DNA from: Thalassobacillus cyri
GTDB taxonomy: Bacteria; Bacillota; Bacilli; Bacillales; Halobacillaceae
Length of the DNA: 64,000 bases
Direction of reading: 5' to 3'
Assembly (NCBI RefSeq): GCF_900107755.1
Contig: NZ_FNQR01000004.1
Span: 248,001 to 312,000 of the forward strand
Position 1 is the first letter of the stretch. The number at the start of each line of letters is the position of its first letter. The notes under the pieces are model-generated. The model made no database searches and was not told where the DNA came from. It saw nothing but the letters and a program-made list of their open reading frames with translations. Position numbers and translations under genes: made by a program. Shown here piece by piece: positions 17,274-26,135 of this stretch.

Positions 17274-17513
17274 ATGATGAACGGTGGTGGAATGAACGGA
17301 GGTATGGGTGGGTTTTTTGGTTTCGGATTTATTTGGATTCTGATTATCATTGCCATAATTGCGATTGTAATTTGGATGATGAAACCAGGTTCCAATAATA
17401 AACCGGAACATACCTCCAGTAATAAATCTCTCGATACGTTGAAAGAAAGGTTAGCGAGAGGAGAAATTTCGGAAGAAGAATACGATCGTTTGAAGCGGAA
17501 ATTAGAACAATAA
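17274..17513 (+). CDS. Small membrane protein with C-terminal SHOCT domain
   Basis: A 79-residue protein: Gly/Met-rich N terminus ([13 protein letters not shown]), one membrane helix (about 16-36), a polar linker and a C-terminal SHOCT motif ([19 protein letters not shown]). SHOCT is a short oligomerisation motif at the ends of many small membrane proteins; the function here is unknown. Such genes often sit beside copper ATPases in Bacillaceae. The frame extends to 17244, but AAAGGAGTG lies at 17257-17264, so ATG 17274 (or 17277) is the likely start. It precedes the copper ATPase by 19 bp, in the same transcript. Confidence 0.8.
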   Translation: MMNGGGMNGGMGGFFGFGFIWILIIIAIIAIVIWMMKPGSNNKPEHTSSNKSLDTLKERLARGEISEEEYDRLKRKLEQ

Positions 17514-17532
17514 TCCAGAAGAAAGGAGTATC

Positions 17533-19647
17533 ATGATGTCAGATAAAGATAAGCAGCTAGGAAATAATCACCAGTATCATCAGAATCACGAAGACCATGT
17601 TAATCATGAACATCACGATGACCAGGAGCATCCTGACGGCCATGAAGAACACGGTCAACATGAGAACCATGATCATGCAGGCCATGGAGGTGGTCATGAT
17701 CATCACGGCCACGGAGACATGGTAGCTGATTTCAAGAAACGATTTTACATTTCGTTATTATTGACCGTGCCGATATTAATGTTATCTCCAATGATTCAAG
17801 GGTTCCTTGGAGTAGATTGGCGATTTCCATTTGATCAATGGATCTTATTCGGCCTTTCTACCATTGTATTTTTCTATGGTGGCTGGCCATTCCTTACCGG
17901 TGGTATCAGTGAACTGAAGCAGAAAAACCCTGGTATGATGACTTTGATAGGATTAGCGATATTTGTCGCTTATGGCTACAGTTCACTCGTCGTATTCGGC
18001 TGGAGCGGGAAGAACTTCTTCTGGGAGCTTGCTACGCTGATCGATATCATGCTGTTGGGTCATTGGATTGAAATGCGTTCAATCATGGGAGCCTCCAATG
18101 CTCTGGAGGAATTGGTCAAGCTGATGCCGAATGAAGCGCACCGTGTCCAACAAAATGGAGAAACAGAAGATGTGGCTGTTTCTGATTTAAACACAGGTGA
18201 TATTGTTTTAGTAAAACCAGGTGAAAAGATTCCGGTAGATGGTGTCATTACCGAAGGAAAATCAGCAATTGATGAATCGATGCTGACCGGAGAATCTATG
18301 CCTGTAGAAAAAAATGTCGATGAAGAGGTTATCGGAGGGGCAGTCAACCAGGAAGGTTCCCTGAAAATCGAGGTTCAGAAGACAGGGGATGACACCTATC
18401 TTTCTCAAGTCATTACCTTAGTAAAAGAAGCCCAGGAATCGAAGTCTAAAGCTCAGGATCTTGCTAACCGTGCAGCTAAGTGGCTATTTTATATTGCATT
18501 AGCTTCAGGGTTCGGTACCTTGTCCATCTGGCTCGCATTAGGCTATGCGTTCGATGTCGCCCTGGAGCGGATGGTGACAGTCATGGTCATTACTTGTCCC
18601 CACGCACTTGGACTGGCTGCACCGCTTGTGGTAGCTGTTTCAACATCGATTTCCGCAAGAAAAGGCCTATTAATCAGAAACCGCACTAACTTTGAAGGTG
18701 CCCGTAATTTGAATGCTGTCGTCTTTGATAAAACCGGTACCCTGACAAAAGGGGAATTTGGTGTTACCGACATTATTGCTGCAGGCACTCATACCGAAGA
18801 TGATGTACTGCTATGGGCTGCGAGTGCCGAACAAAACTCCGAGCATCCACTCGCTGAAGGGGTTATTCACAAAGCCCAGGAAAAAGAATTGAAGCTGAAA
18901 GAAGTATCAGACTTTGAATCAATGACAGGCAAAGGCCTGAAAGGAACGGTAGAAGGAAAAGAAGTCCTTGTCGTCAGTCCGGCTTACGTTAATGAGCGTT
19001 CGTTTGACTATGATAAGGAACAATTCAATTCCCTTTCTGAAAAGGGGAAAACGGTAGTCTTCGTAGTGGTCGAAGATGAATTGATGGGTATGATCGCATT
19101 AGCAGATATGGTCCGGGATTCTGCCAAAGATGCCATTTCTGAATTGAAGGCAATGAACATCCATCCAATTATGTTGACAGGTGATAATCAAAAGGTCGCA
19201 GATTGGGTGGCAGAACAGGTAGGAATTGAAGAAGTCTATGCAGAAGTACTTCCGCATAACAAATCTGACCAGGTCAAAGAAATTCAGCAGAAAGGCTGGA
19301 AAGTTGCCATGACAGGAGATGGAGTCAACGATGCTCCTGCTCTGGCTACAGCTGACTTAGGGATTGCTATCGGGAGCGGTACAGATGTCGCTATGGAAAC
19401 AGCTGATGTGGTATTAGTAAAAAGTAACCCACAAGACGTAGTAAGTATTATGGATCTCTCGAAAAAGACGTACCGGAAAATGGTACAGAATTTATGGTGG
19501 GCAGCTGGTTATAACATTATTGCCATACCACTTGCCGCTGGTGCATTGGCATTCATGGGAATATTGTTGAGCCCTGCAGTCGGTGCAATACTGATGAGTC
19601 TCAGCACCGTCATTGTGGCAATAAACGCGAAACTATTGAAAGCTTAA
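17533..19647 (+). CDS. copB: CopB-type copper-exporting P1B ATPase
   Basis: A 704-residue P-type ATPase predicted to export copper (or silver). Instead of CxxC metal-binding domains it has a very His-rich N terminus (about 14-60). The transmembrane metal site is CPH (C355-P356-H357), typical of the P1B-3 (CopB) subgroup rather than the CPC of CopA. Phosphorylation site D399 in [13 protein letters not shown] actuator motif; hinge [12 protein letters not shown] dipeptide in [11 protein letters not shown]. It lies 19 bp after the SHOCT gene. ATG 17536 is an alternative start. Confidence 0.93.
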   Translation: MMSDKDKQLGNNHQYHQNHEDHVNHEHHDDQEHPDGHEEHGQHENHDHAGHGGGHDHHGHGDMVADFKKRFYISLLLTVPILMLSPMIQGFLGVDWRFPFDQWILFGLSTIVFFYGGWPFLTGGISELKQKNPGMMTLIGLAIFVAYGYSSLVVFGWSGKNFFWELATLIDIMLLGHWIEMRSIMGASNALEELVKLMPNEAHRVQQNGETEDVAVSDLNTGDIVLVKPGEKIPVDGVITEGKSAIDESMLTGESMPVEKNVDEEVIGGAVNQEGSLKIEVQKTGDDTYLSQVITLVKEAQESKSKAQDLANRAAKWLFYIALASGFGTLSIWLALGYAFDVALERMVTVMVITCPHALGLAAPLVVAVSTSISARKGLLIRNRTNFEGARNLNAVVFDKTGTLTKGEFGVTDIIAAGTHTEDDVLLWAASAEQNSEHPLAEGVIHKAQEKELKLKEVSDFESMTGKGLKGTVEGKEVLVVSPAYVNERSFDYDKEQFNSLSEKGKTVVFVVVEDELMGMIALADMVRDSAKDAISELKAMNIHPIMLTGDNQKVADWVAEQVGIEEVYAEVLPHNKSDQVKEIQQKGWKVAMTGDGVNDAPALATADLGIAIGSGTDVAMETADVVLVKSNPQDVVSIMDLSKKTYRKMVQNLWWAAGYNIIAIPLAAGALAFMGILLSPAVGAILMSLSTVIVAINAKLLKA

Positions 19648-19652
19648 TAAGA

Positions 19653-19690
19653 GAGGCTGTGTGAGAGTTTATTCTTACACAGCCTTTCAT
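19653..19690 (+). terminator. Terminator after copB
   Basis: AGGCTGTGTGAGA (19654-19666) pairs with TTCTTACACAGCCT (19671-19684); followed by TTCATATTTTTT. Confidence 0.8.
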
Positions 19691-19772
19691 ATTTTTTGTA
19701 AAATCTGCACGATATCTGCAATGTTTGCGGGTACTAATGAACAGTTAGTAATTTATTATGAGGTGAAACAAA

Positions 19773-21302
19773 ATGAACAGGAAAATAATTGGCTCAGCAA
19801 TGATAGTCATACTTTTAGGGCTAGGGGTGGTCCTATTTTTTAATTCCCCATACTATAACAACAGCAGCAACCAGTCTTTACCCGAAGAAGTTTTGGAAGA
19901 GGAAGGGACCAGTATTTTAGATGTAGGCAGCCAGGAGGCTGGAGATAGAGCGGTAAAAACTTTCGACCTGACAGCACAGGAGATAGAATGGGATATTGGC
20001 AATGGTGAGACAGTGAACGCGTGGACATATAACGGAACAGTACCCGGGGAACCATTGCGTGTGACGGAGGGAGACTTCGTACGAATCAATCTGAAAAATG
20101 AGCTGGATGTCCCGGTTACCATTCACTGGCATGGCGTCCTGCTGCCAAATAAAATGGATGGTGTTCCAGGTCTTACTCAGAATGCTGTCCAGCCTGGCGA
20201 AACCTTTACTTATGAATATATCGCTGATGACGCAGGCACTTATTGGTACCACTCTCATCAACACAGTTCTACCCAAGTGGATAAAGGATTGTATGGCTCC
20301 CTGGTGGTTGAGGAAAAAGAAAAAGAATATGAACGCGATGAGTTTTTCATTTTGGATGAATGGGCAGTTAATCAAGAAAAACGCGATATGTCCAATATGG
20401 GCGGTATGATGATGGGTGGTATGTCAGGCAATGGGGAAGCGGATACTCAGCAAATGTACGATACTTTCACCGTAAATGGAAAGGCTGGAGATGCGATTGA
20501 ACCTTTAGTCATGAAAAAAGGTGAAACAGCGAGACTTCGTTTTGTAAATGCAGGCTATCAACAGCATCAACTAGTTTTTCCAAAAGGTTCTACCAAAGTG
20601 ATTGCGAACGATGCAGAAAAAGTGAAGATTGAAAAAGGTTCCACAAATGTAATCGAAATTGCACCAGGAGAGCGGATTGATGTAGCATTTACCAAACAAA
20701 CAAGTGAATCGGAAATTATTGGACAAAAAACGGACGTAGAGAACGCGGAAGATATGAGAATTCCAGTAGTCACTGAGAAGGGCTCTGACGTCAAAGCCAA
20801 TAATATAGCAGCAAGTTCCGGGGTGGCTGACGGTGTCAGTTATGGAAGTGAAAAATTGCTTTTTGAAGAGACCCCGGAAGCAGATGTGACCTATAATATG
20901 GATTTAAGTATGGGGATGAACATGGGGGAGGGAATGGTTTTCCAAATTAATAATGATGTATTCCCAGATACTCCTCCCATTAAAGTCAGTGATGGAGACA
21001 TCGTAAAGGTGAATATTACCAATAATGGAAGAATGAATCATCCGATGCATCTGCATGGACACAGATTCCAAGTTGTTTCCAAAGACGGAAGCGAGTTTGA
21101 TAATCCGATTGTAAAAGATTTGATCCATGTGAAGCCTGGTGAACAATATACTATTTACTTCAAAGCGAATAATAAAGGAGAATGGTTGTTCCATTGTCAT
21201 GATAACAATCACGCGGATCGTGGGATGGTGACAATCGTCGATTATAAAGAGGTATATTCTCCATTTGAAATCGGTGGAGAAAAAGGTAACAACCCAGGCT
21301 GA
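19773..21302 (+). CDS. Multicopper oxidase (CueO/CopA-like)
   Basis: A 509-residue extracytoplasmic laccase-type oxidase, likely oxidising Cu(I) to the less toxic Cu(II). An N-terminal membrane anchor or signal (about 5-24) is followed by three cupredoxin domains. All copper motifs are present: TIHWHG, YWYHSHQHS, HPMHLHGHRF and WLFHCHDNNHADRGM. A Met-rich loop (SNMGGMMMGGMSG, about 207-220) resembles the Met-rich insert that recruits Cu(I) in CueO. Upstream lies an inverted repeat TACTAA (19732-19737) / TTAGTA (19745-19750) of unknown meaning. Ribosome site GAGGTG precedes ATG 19773. Confidence 0.92.
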   Translation: MNRKIIGSAMIVILLGLGVVLFFNSPYYNNSSNQSLPEEVLEEEGTSILDVGSQEAGDRAVKTFDLTAQEIEWDIGNGETVNAWTYNGTVPGEPLRVTEGDFVRINLKNELDVPVTIHWHGVLLPNKMDGVPGLTQNAVQPGETFTYEYIADDAGTYWYHSHQHSSTQVDKGLYGSLVVEEKEKEYERDEFFILDEWAVNQEKRDMSNMGGMMMGGMSGNGEADTQQMYDTFTVNGKAGDAIEPLVMKKGETARLRFVNAGYQQHQLVFPKGSTKVIANDAEKVKIEKGSTNVIEIAPGERIDVAFTKQTSESEIIGQKTDVENAEDMRIPVVTEKGSDVKANNIAASSGVADGVSYGSEKLLFEETPEADVTYNMDLSMGMNMGEGMVFQINNDVFPDTPPIKVSDGDIVKVNITNNGRMNHPMHLHGHRFQVVSKDGSEFDNPIVKDLIHVKPGEQYTIYFKANNKGEWLFHCHDNNHADRGMVTIVDYKEVYSPFEIGGEKGNNPG

Positions 21303-21384
21303 TTAGATATTAAGCAGGTGGCAGACTGACAACTTATAGTTCCCCATATACACATGCCTAGAACAACACATCTTAATAATAAAA

Positions 21385-21428
21385 CAAAAGACATTCTTCA
21401 GCCATAAAAGGCGGAAGAATGTCTTTTT
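21385..21428. terminator. Bidirectional terminator
   Basis: AAAGACATTCTTC (21387-21399) pairs with GAAGAATGTCTTT (21414-21426), with A-run and T-run on both sides; it serves the multicopper oxidase gene and the convergent LysM-CAP gene. Confidence 0.92.
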
Positions 21429-21432
21429 TGTT

Positions 21433-22026
21433 TTATTTCGCAATAAACATTTGCGTCCAGACAGGACCATTCTTGGCATAACCGACACCAATATGAGTGA
21501 AGTTTTTATTCAATATGTTTCTTCGATGTCCTGGACTGTTCATCCAGGCTCTATTAACTGCTCTTGGTGTGCTTTGACCTTTAGCGATATTTTCACCTGC
21601 ATGACTGTAATCAATATTAAAATCCTCCATCATGTTAAATGGGGAGCCATAGGTAGGACTACGATGAGAAAAATATCCTTTCCTGCTCATTTCTCTGGAT
21701 TTATATCTGGCCACTCGTGAAAGTTCCCAGTCTGGTCTCAACGCTGGCAGTCCATATTTAGCTCGCTCTTGATTTGCTAATTGAATGACTTGATGCTCGA
21801 TTCGTTTAATGGAATCGATGGTAGGGATAGTTAACTTCTGATAAGGGTAAATAAGGTCTGGGTTTTCCACCTGTGGGTTTGCTTCGATAATTTCAGTTAC
21901 GCCCCTTTTGTACTTGACGGCAATTTTCCACATTGTGTCTCCCCTTTTAACGGTATAAGTTTCTGCAAATGCACTTAGTGGTAATATAAATGTTAAGCTC
22001 ATTGTGATTAACAGTATTTTTTTCAT
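21433..22026 (-). CDS. Secreted LysM plus CAP-domain protein (YkwD-like)
   Basis: A 197-residue exported protein: signal peptide (1 to about 21), one LysM peptidoglycan-binding motif (about 23-67, YTVKRGDTMWKIAVKYKRG) and a CAP/SCP domain (about 75-195) with HSPT-like HRSPTYGSPFNMM, HAGENIAKG and MNSPGHRRNIL. This is the architecture of YkwD-type wall-associated CAP proteins, whose activity in bacteria is mostly unknown. It has a consensus AGGAGG ribosome site and stands alone, convergent with the oxidase gene. Confidence 0.9.
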   Translation of the reverse strand: MKKILLITMSLTFILPLSAFAETYTVKRGDTMWKIAVKYKRGVTEIIEANPQVENPDLIYPYQKLTIPTIDSIKRIEHQVIQLANQERAKYGLPALRPDWELSRVARYKSREMSRKGYFSHRSPTYGSPFNMMEDFNIDYSHAGENIAKGQSTPRAVNRAWMNSPGHRRNILNKNFTHIGVGYAKNGPVWTQMFIAK

Positions 22027-22120
22027 CTTACTACCTCCTAGGTATTAAGATGCCAAAAATACTGTTAATCATTCTTTTTGAAACTGGGAAGGAGAGAAAG
22101 GAATATATCTGCGTTAATAT

Positions 22121-22738
22121 TCAGTTTTTTTTATTAGGAGAGAGAATTAGTCTTCTCATAATAGAAGACATCAGGAATTCCTCGTTTTCTACTTTCATCC
22201 CAGCCTGTTCAATATTTTTAATCGTTTTACGGTTGATGTTTGCCCCGACGATATTCAGGCCGATCGGGTTCAAAATATCCATTGCTTTCCCGACGACTTC
22301 ATTATCGCTTCGCATATGTTCAAGCATAATGACTTTCCCCTCAGCTTTGGTGACCCGGCGAATTTCTTTTAAGCCTTGGACCGGATCAGGAACAGAACAG
22401 AAGACACAGGTAGACACCACTGTATCAAATGTATTGTCCGGAAACTCCATTTGTTGCGCATCCATTTCGATCAAATCAAAAGATTGGGGCATCTTTCTTG
22501 CTTTATTTCTGGCTTTTTCCAACATGGCTGGACTGAAATCAATACCAGTAACTTCTACATATTTGGGATAGAACTTGAGATTAGACCCTGTACCAACACC
22601 GACTTCAAGTACTTTGCCATGTGCGTGTTGGAGCAGGTCTTCCCGCCATTTTTCACGTATCATCCGGTCCATTACATCGAATACGCTGGAAATGCGGTTA
22701 TATCTTCGTTTAATCGTTTCTGTTTGTTTATTATTCAT
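22121..22738 (-). CDS. Class I SAM-dependent methyltransferase
   Basis: A 205-residue soluble methyltransferase with SAM-binding motif I VLEVGVGTGSNLKFYP (about 43-58), acidic motif GIDFSP, and post-motif region MDAQQMEFPDNTFDTVVS. It resembles UbiE/PmtA-type enzymes, which methylate quinones or phospholipids, but the substrate cannot be read from the sequence. It lies on the minus strand alone between the CAP protein and the rhodanese gene. Confidence 0.85.
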   Translation of the reverse strand: MNNKQTETIKRRYNRISSVFDVMDRMIREKWREDLLQHAHGKVLEVGVGTGSNLKFYPKYVEVTGIDFSPAMLEKARNKARKMPQSFDLIEMDAQQMEFPDNTFDTVVSTCVFCSVPDPVQGLKEIRRVTKAEGKVIMLEHMRSDNEVVGKAMDILNPIGLNIVGANINRKTIKNIEQAGMKVENEEFLMSSIMRRLILSPNKKN

Positions 22739-22887
22739 ACAAGTGATATCCCCCTTTTATATTTAGTATACCAATTGTTGTTCAAGTAACTAGACAAATG
22801 GGATTATATAAGGAGCAATGCTTACAGATGAATGACAAACTTTCAATAAAGTAAGCTTATGTATCCCTTTAGTCTGCCAGAAACAGC

Positions 22888-22912
22888 AAAAGCTGGCTTA
22901 TCGCCAGCCTTT
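22888..22912 (-). terminator. Terminator after the rhodanese gene
   Basis: On the minus strand GGCTGGC...GCCAGC (stem at 22892-22897 and 22903-22908) is followed by TTTT; the other side also has a short T-run. Confidence 0.65.
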
Positions 22913-22921
22913 ACTATCTCT

Positions 22922-23221
22922 TTATTGCGTGACTTCTCCGTTCCATTCGTGCATGCCGCCATCCAGCGTTTGAGCCTGGTATCCTTGTTCATTCAAAATA
23001 TCTGCGGCTTGGTCACTGCGTCTACCAGAAGCACAGACAGTGATATATTCTTTATCTTCATCTAGATCGTCCACTTTATTTTCAATTTGGTCGAGAGGAA
23101 TATGAATGGCATCTGGAATCATGCCTTCTTCGACTTCCTCATCTGTCCGTACATCGAGTACTTCCACATCAGCTTGATTGCGTTTCTCGTCGGCTACCTC
23201 TGGATTGATTTTTGTTGCCAT
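22922..23221 (-). CDS. Single-domain rhodanese-like protein
   Basis: A 99-residue single rhodanese domain, probably a sulfurtransferase. It has the N-terminal EVLDVRTDEEVEEGMIPDA strand-loop, the persulfide-forming Cys in the active loop CASGRRS, and the C-terminal GGMHEWNGEV motif. Consensus AGGAGG precedes the start. It sits within the copper-related block, where rhodaneses are common neighbours of metal-resistance genes; a direct link is inference. Confidence 0.93.
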   Translation of the reverse strand: MATKINPEVADEKRNQADVEVLDVRTDEEVEEGMIPDAIHIPLDQIENKVDDLDEDKEYITVCASGRRSDQAADILNEQGYQAQTLDGGMHEWNGEVTQ

Positions 23222-23305
23222 CTAAAATACCTCCTTATGATTTGTTATATAATAGATTTACCTCTATAGGTATAAGAAGAAACGTATTTTTAGATGACAA
23301 TTATA

Positions 23306-24316
23306 TTACTTGGATAGCGGCTTTCCCTGGTCGATGATTTGCTGCCAATTTGAACCTCCATCGGTTGTTCTGTAGGCATTGTCTGTCTCTCCGTTACTGG
23401 AAAGAATCGTGAATGCTTCATCGGCAGCATGATTCTTCGCAATGTACAAAATGGCTTGCTGTCCGATATCAGGCAAGGAGATCTTTTCCGCGGAACGATC
23501 CTCTAAATTTACGGCTTCCATAGTTGGTTCATTGGAATAAGTGGCGTAATATAACGTATCTTCTTCGAAAAATAAAGCCGTACCCTGGGTGTTTTCTTTA
23601 ATCAGCTCAAAAGACTTCCCGCCATCCTCACTAAGATGGACGCCGTTCTTGGTGGAAGCGGCAACAATATTTTCATCTGTTGGATGTACAGCAATAGCGA
23701 AAGGACTGGTGCTTAATCCGTTAGCCTCTACGGATTCCCACGTTTCGCCATCATCTAAACTGCGATAAAACCCTGCCTCAAGCTTGGAGTTCGGTTGGAT
23801 GTTCATAAGGTAGATGGCATGGTTCCTATAACCAACTCCCATCGTATGAAAATCGCTTTCCCCTTCAAACCCTAGATTCTCCATACTTTGGCCGCCATCA
23901 AAGCTTTTCTTGAGCCCTAATGGATTGGGCAAGTCCGAGTCTTTACCTGGATGACCGGACGTATAAAAACCATCCTCAACTGCATTGAATCCCATATAAT
24001 CATTATGTTGTCCTTTTGTTTCCTGCCATTTCCCATCTTTATAAAATTTAAGTCCGGTATGGGAGGCAAATGCTATCCCGGTTTCAGGGTTCATATAGCC
24101 GATGCCATGGACATGATTGACAGAACCATCAAAAGGCTGAAGAAATTCAGCCATGTTCCCATTAGATTGATCTTTAGACTGACTCTCTGAATCGTTTTGT
24201 TCTGCCTTGTCGGTCTGTGTATCTTCTTCTGTTTGACTTCCTTCTTCATTTTGGTTACAGCCTGAAAGAATTATCCCTACACTGATGCTTGTTATAAGTA
24301 ATAGTTTTTTAATCAT
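23306..24316 (-). CDS. Lipoprotein with sortilin/BNR-type propeller repeats
   Basis: A 336-residue lipoprotein: signal with lipobox ILSGC (Cys about 19), acidic Gln/Glu/Asp-rich linker (about 20-55), then a beta-propeller with several Asp-box or BNR-like repeats (SFDGGQS, SLDDGETWESV, SEDGGKSFELI, TTDGGSNWQQI). I recall similar proteins in Bacillaceae beside copper genes, called F510_1955-family glycosylhydrolase; catalytic activity is not shown by the sequence. It starts with HVHGIGYMNPETG, a His-rich entry segment. The name glycosylhydrolase should be treated with caution. Confidence 0.8.
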   Translation of the reverse strand: MIKKLLLITSISVGIILSGCNQNEEGSQTEEDTQTDKAEQNDSESQSKDQSNGNMAEFLQPFDGSVNHVHGIGYMNPETGIAFASHTGLKFYKDGKWQETKGQHNDYMGFNAVEDGFYTSGHPGKDSDLPNPLGLKKSFDGGQSMENLGFEGESDFHTMGVGYRNHAIYLMNIQPNSKLEAGFYRSLDDGETWESVEANGLSTSPFAIAVHPTDENIVAASTKNGVHLSEDGGKSFELIKENTQGTALFFEEDTLYYATYSNEPTMEAVNLEDRSAEKISLPDIGQQAILYIAKNHAADEAFTILSSNGETDNAYRTTDGGSNWQQIIDQGKPLSK

Positions 24317-24506
24317 AAGCAGCTCCTTCGTAAAAAAATCACATAGAGAAATTATAATTTATTTTTGTGGAGATTTCATGCAGAAAATAGAACTTTCTTT
24401 TACGTTGCAGGGATGCTTCCTGCATATTCCTTTTTCAATTTAAGGTTCATCGTATATAATCAGGAAAGAGATTGTCAGAATATGACGAACGTTGGAGGAT
24501 ATGATA

Positions 24507-25622
24507 ATGAACCGGATTTGGATTCCTGTCATGATTTTGGTGCTGTTGTTTACCTTACCCTTGCAGAAAGGATTAGCAGCAGTGGATAAGCAGCCTGCAA
24601 CAGAAAGTGAAGCTGCTATTTTAATGGATGGAAAAAGCGGCCAAGTATTATTCGAAAAAAATAGTGATAAAAAAATGTTTCCCGCAAGTATAACAAAGAT
24701 TCTCACCGGCATCATCGCCATCGAGCAGGGGGAATTGGATGATAAAGTCATCGTCAGCGAGAGAGCAAGGAATGTGGATGGCACCAGAGTGTATTTGAAG
24801 GAAGGGGAGGAAGTCCCGCTTAAGAAACTGGTCCAAGGCTTGTTGATGAACTCCGGTAATGATGCAGGTATTGCAATTGCTGAGCATTTAGGAGGAAGTG
24901 TCGAGAACTTTGCCCAGGTGATGAACACCTTTGCTGAAGAAAAAGCAGGTATAGAGAATTCCAATTTTAAAAATCCGCATGGGTTATTTGATAAAGACCA
25001 TTATGTAACGGCAAGGGATATGGCAAAAATAACCCAATATGCCATGCAAAATGAAACATTCAAAGAAATCGTGGGAACAAAAGAGCTGGAATGGAAAGGG
25101 GAAGAATGGGAAACCACCATCATCAATCACAATCGCCTGCTGTGGCGATATGACGATGCTACCGGGGCGAAGACCGGCTGGGTTACGAAGTCCGGACATA
25201 CCCTGGTTGGGACAGCTGAACGTGGAGGTATGGAATTGATTGCTGTCGTACTTAAGGCGAAGAATGCCGAACAATCCTATACAGAAGCTGGTACCTTATT
25301 TGATTATGGTTTTGAAAATTATGAGTCGGCAACAATTCCGGCTGGAACCACTTATGAAAAAGATGGGATAGAATATGAACTGGAAGAATCCCTTCCTTAT
25401 ACAAAGAAAAAGGGAACGGTAATTACAGAAAAAGTGACTAGAAAAGGGTATTTACTGATTGAAGCAGACAATGGAATTTTGACAACAGGAGAATTAAAAC
25501 AAGTGACCAAAGCAAGTGGGGAACCTGTTGATCAAGGAAAGGATGAGGGTGTAGAAGATGAGAACTCTTCCTGGAAAGATGCCATTTTCCAATGGTTCGC
25601 AAGTCTCTTTTCTTCTAAGTGA
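24507..25622 (+). CDS. dacF: Serine D-Ala-D-Ala carboxypeptidase (DacF/PBP5-like)
   Basis: A 371-residue penicillin-binding protein that trims the terminal D-Ala of peptidoglycan stems. Signal peptide (1 to about 23); active-site motifs SITK in FPASITKILTG, SGN in LMNSGNDAG, and KTG in GAKTGWVTKSGHT; a C-terminal beta-rich PBP5_C domain (about 275-345). In B. subtilis DacF acts in spore cortex formation; DacA or DacB cannot be excluded. The frame begins at 24492, but GGAGG at 24494-24498 is 8 nt before ATG 24507, the likely start. Confidence 0.88.
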   Translation: MNRIWIPVMILVLLFTLPLQKGLAAVDKQPATESEAAILMDGKSGQVLFEKNSDKKMFPASITKILTGIIAIEQGELDDKVIVSERARNVDGTRVYLKEGEEVPLKKLVQGLLMNSGNDAGIAIAEHLGGSVENFAQVMNTFAEEKAGIENSNFKNPHGLFDKDHYVTARDMAKITQYAMQNETFKEIVGTKELEWKGEEWETTIINHNRLLWRYDDATGAKTGWVTKSGHTLVGTAERGGMELIAVVLKAKNAEQSYTEAGTLFDYGFENYESATIPAGTTYEKDGIEYELEESLPYTKKKGTVITEKVTRKGYLLIEADNGILTTGELKQVTKASGEPVDQGKDEGVEDENSSWKDAIFQWFASLFSSK

Positions 25623-25626
25623 ATGT

Positions 25627-25678
25627 AAAAAAGCTGTCACTGGAAAAGTTCGTTAAACTTTTCCGCGACAGCTTTTTT
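25627..25678. terminator. Bidirectional terminator
   Basis: AAAAAGCTGTC pairs with GACAGCTTTTTT, with an inner stem GGAAAAGTT/AACTTTTCC; it separates the convergent carboxypeptidase and 16-Cys protein genes. Confidence 0.93.
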
Positions 25679-25684
25679 CATGTA

Positions 25685-26020
25685 TTATGAAACTAACTTT
25701 TCACATTCATCTGCACATTTACGGCAAGCTTCTGCACATTTCTGGCAATGATCATGATCATGCTTAGCGCATTCTTCGCCGCAGTCACGGCATGCTTTTG
25801 CGCATAGTTGGGCAAGCTCTTGCACATATGGAGTATCACGGGTCAGAGATTGTTCGAAGAATGCACAAATATCAGCACATTCACGATCTAAGCGAATACA
25901 TTCTGCCATTTCCTTTACATTGTCTTCCTGAAGACAGGATGTGTAACAATGGTTACACGCTTCCATACATTCATGTAAAACTTCGATGACACTTGCATAC
26001 TTTTCATGACTCATATTCAA
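25685..26020 (-). CDS. Cys-rich four-helix-bundle copper-storage-like protein (Csp/DUF326)
   Basis: A 111-residue cytosolic protein with 16 Cys residues arranged mostly as CxxxC along predicted helices (CMEACNHCYTSC, CIRLDRECADIC, CAKACRDCGEEC, CQKCAEACRKCADEC), plus a DHDH-type His cluster. This matches Csp3-type copper-storage proteins, four-helix bundles whose Cys-lined core holds many Cu(I) ions. No signal peptide, so it would store copper inside the cell. It has an AGGAGG ribosome site and fits the copper theme of the block. Confidence 0.88.
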   Translation of the reverse strand: MNMSHEKYASVIEVLHECMEACNHCYTSCLQEDNVKEMAECIRLDRECADICAFFEQSLTRDTPYVQELAQLCAKACRDCGEECAKHDHDHCQKCAEACRKCADECEKLVS

Positions 26021-26135
26021 TACCTCCTAAAATTTTTTACATAAATGCCATTTCCAATTTAAAAAGTAATTAAACCAAATTAGCATTAATTGGGAAAATA
26101 GTCTGAAAAATCATTGTTTAGAAAGTTGGTGCTCT

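Noticed and set aside
22050-22571. 173-codon plus-strand frame opposite the methyltransferase
   Set aside because: Shadow of the methyltransferase gene, which has clear SAM motifs on the minus strand.
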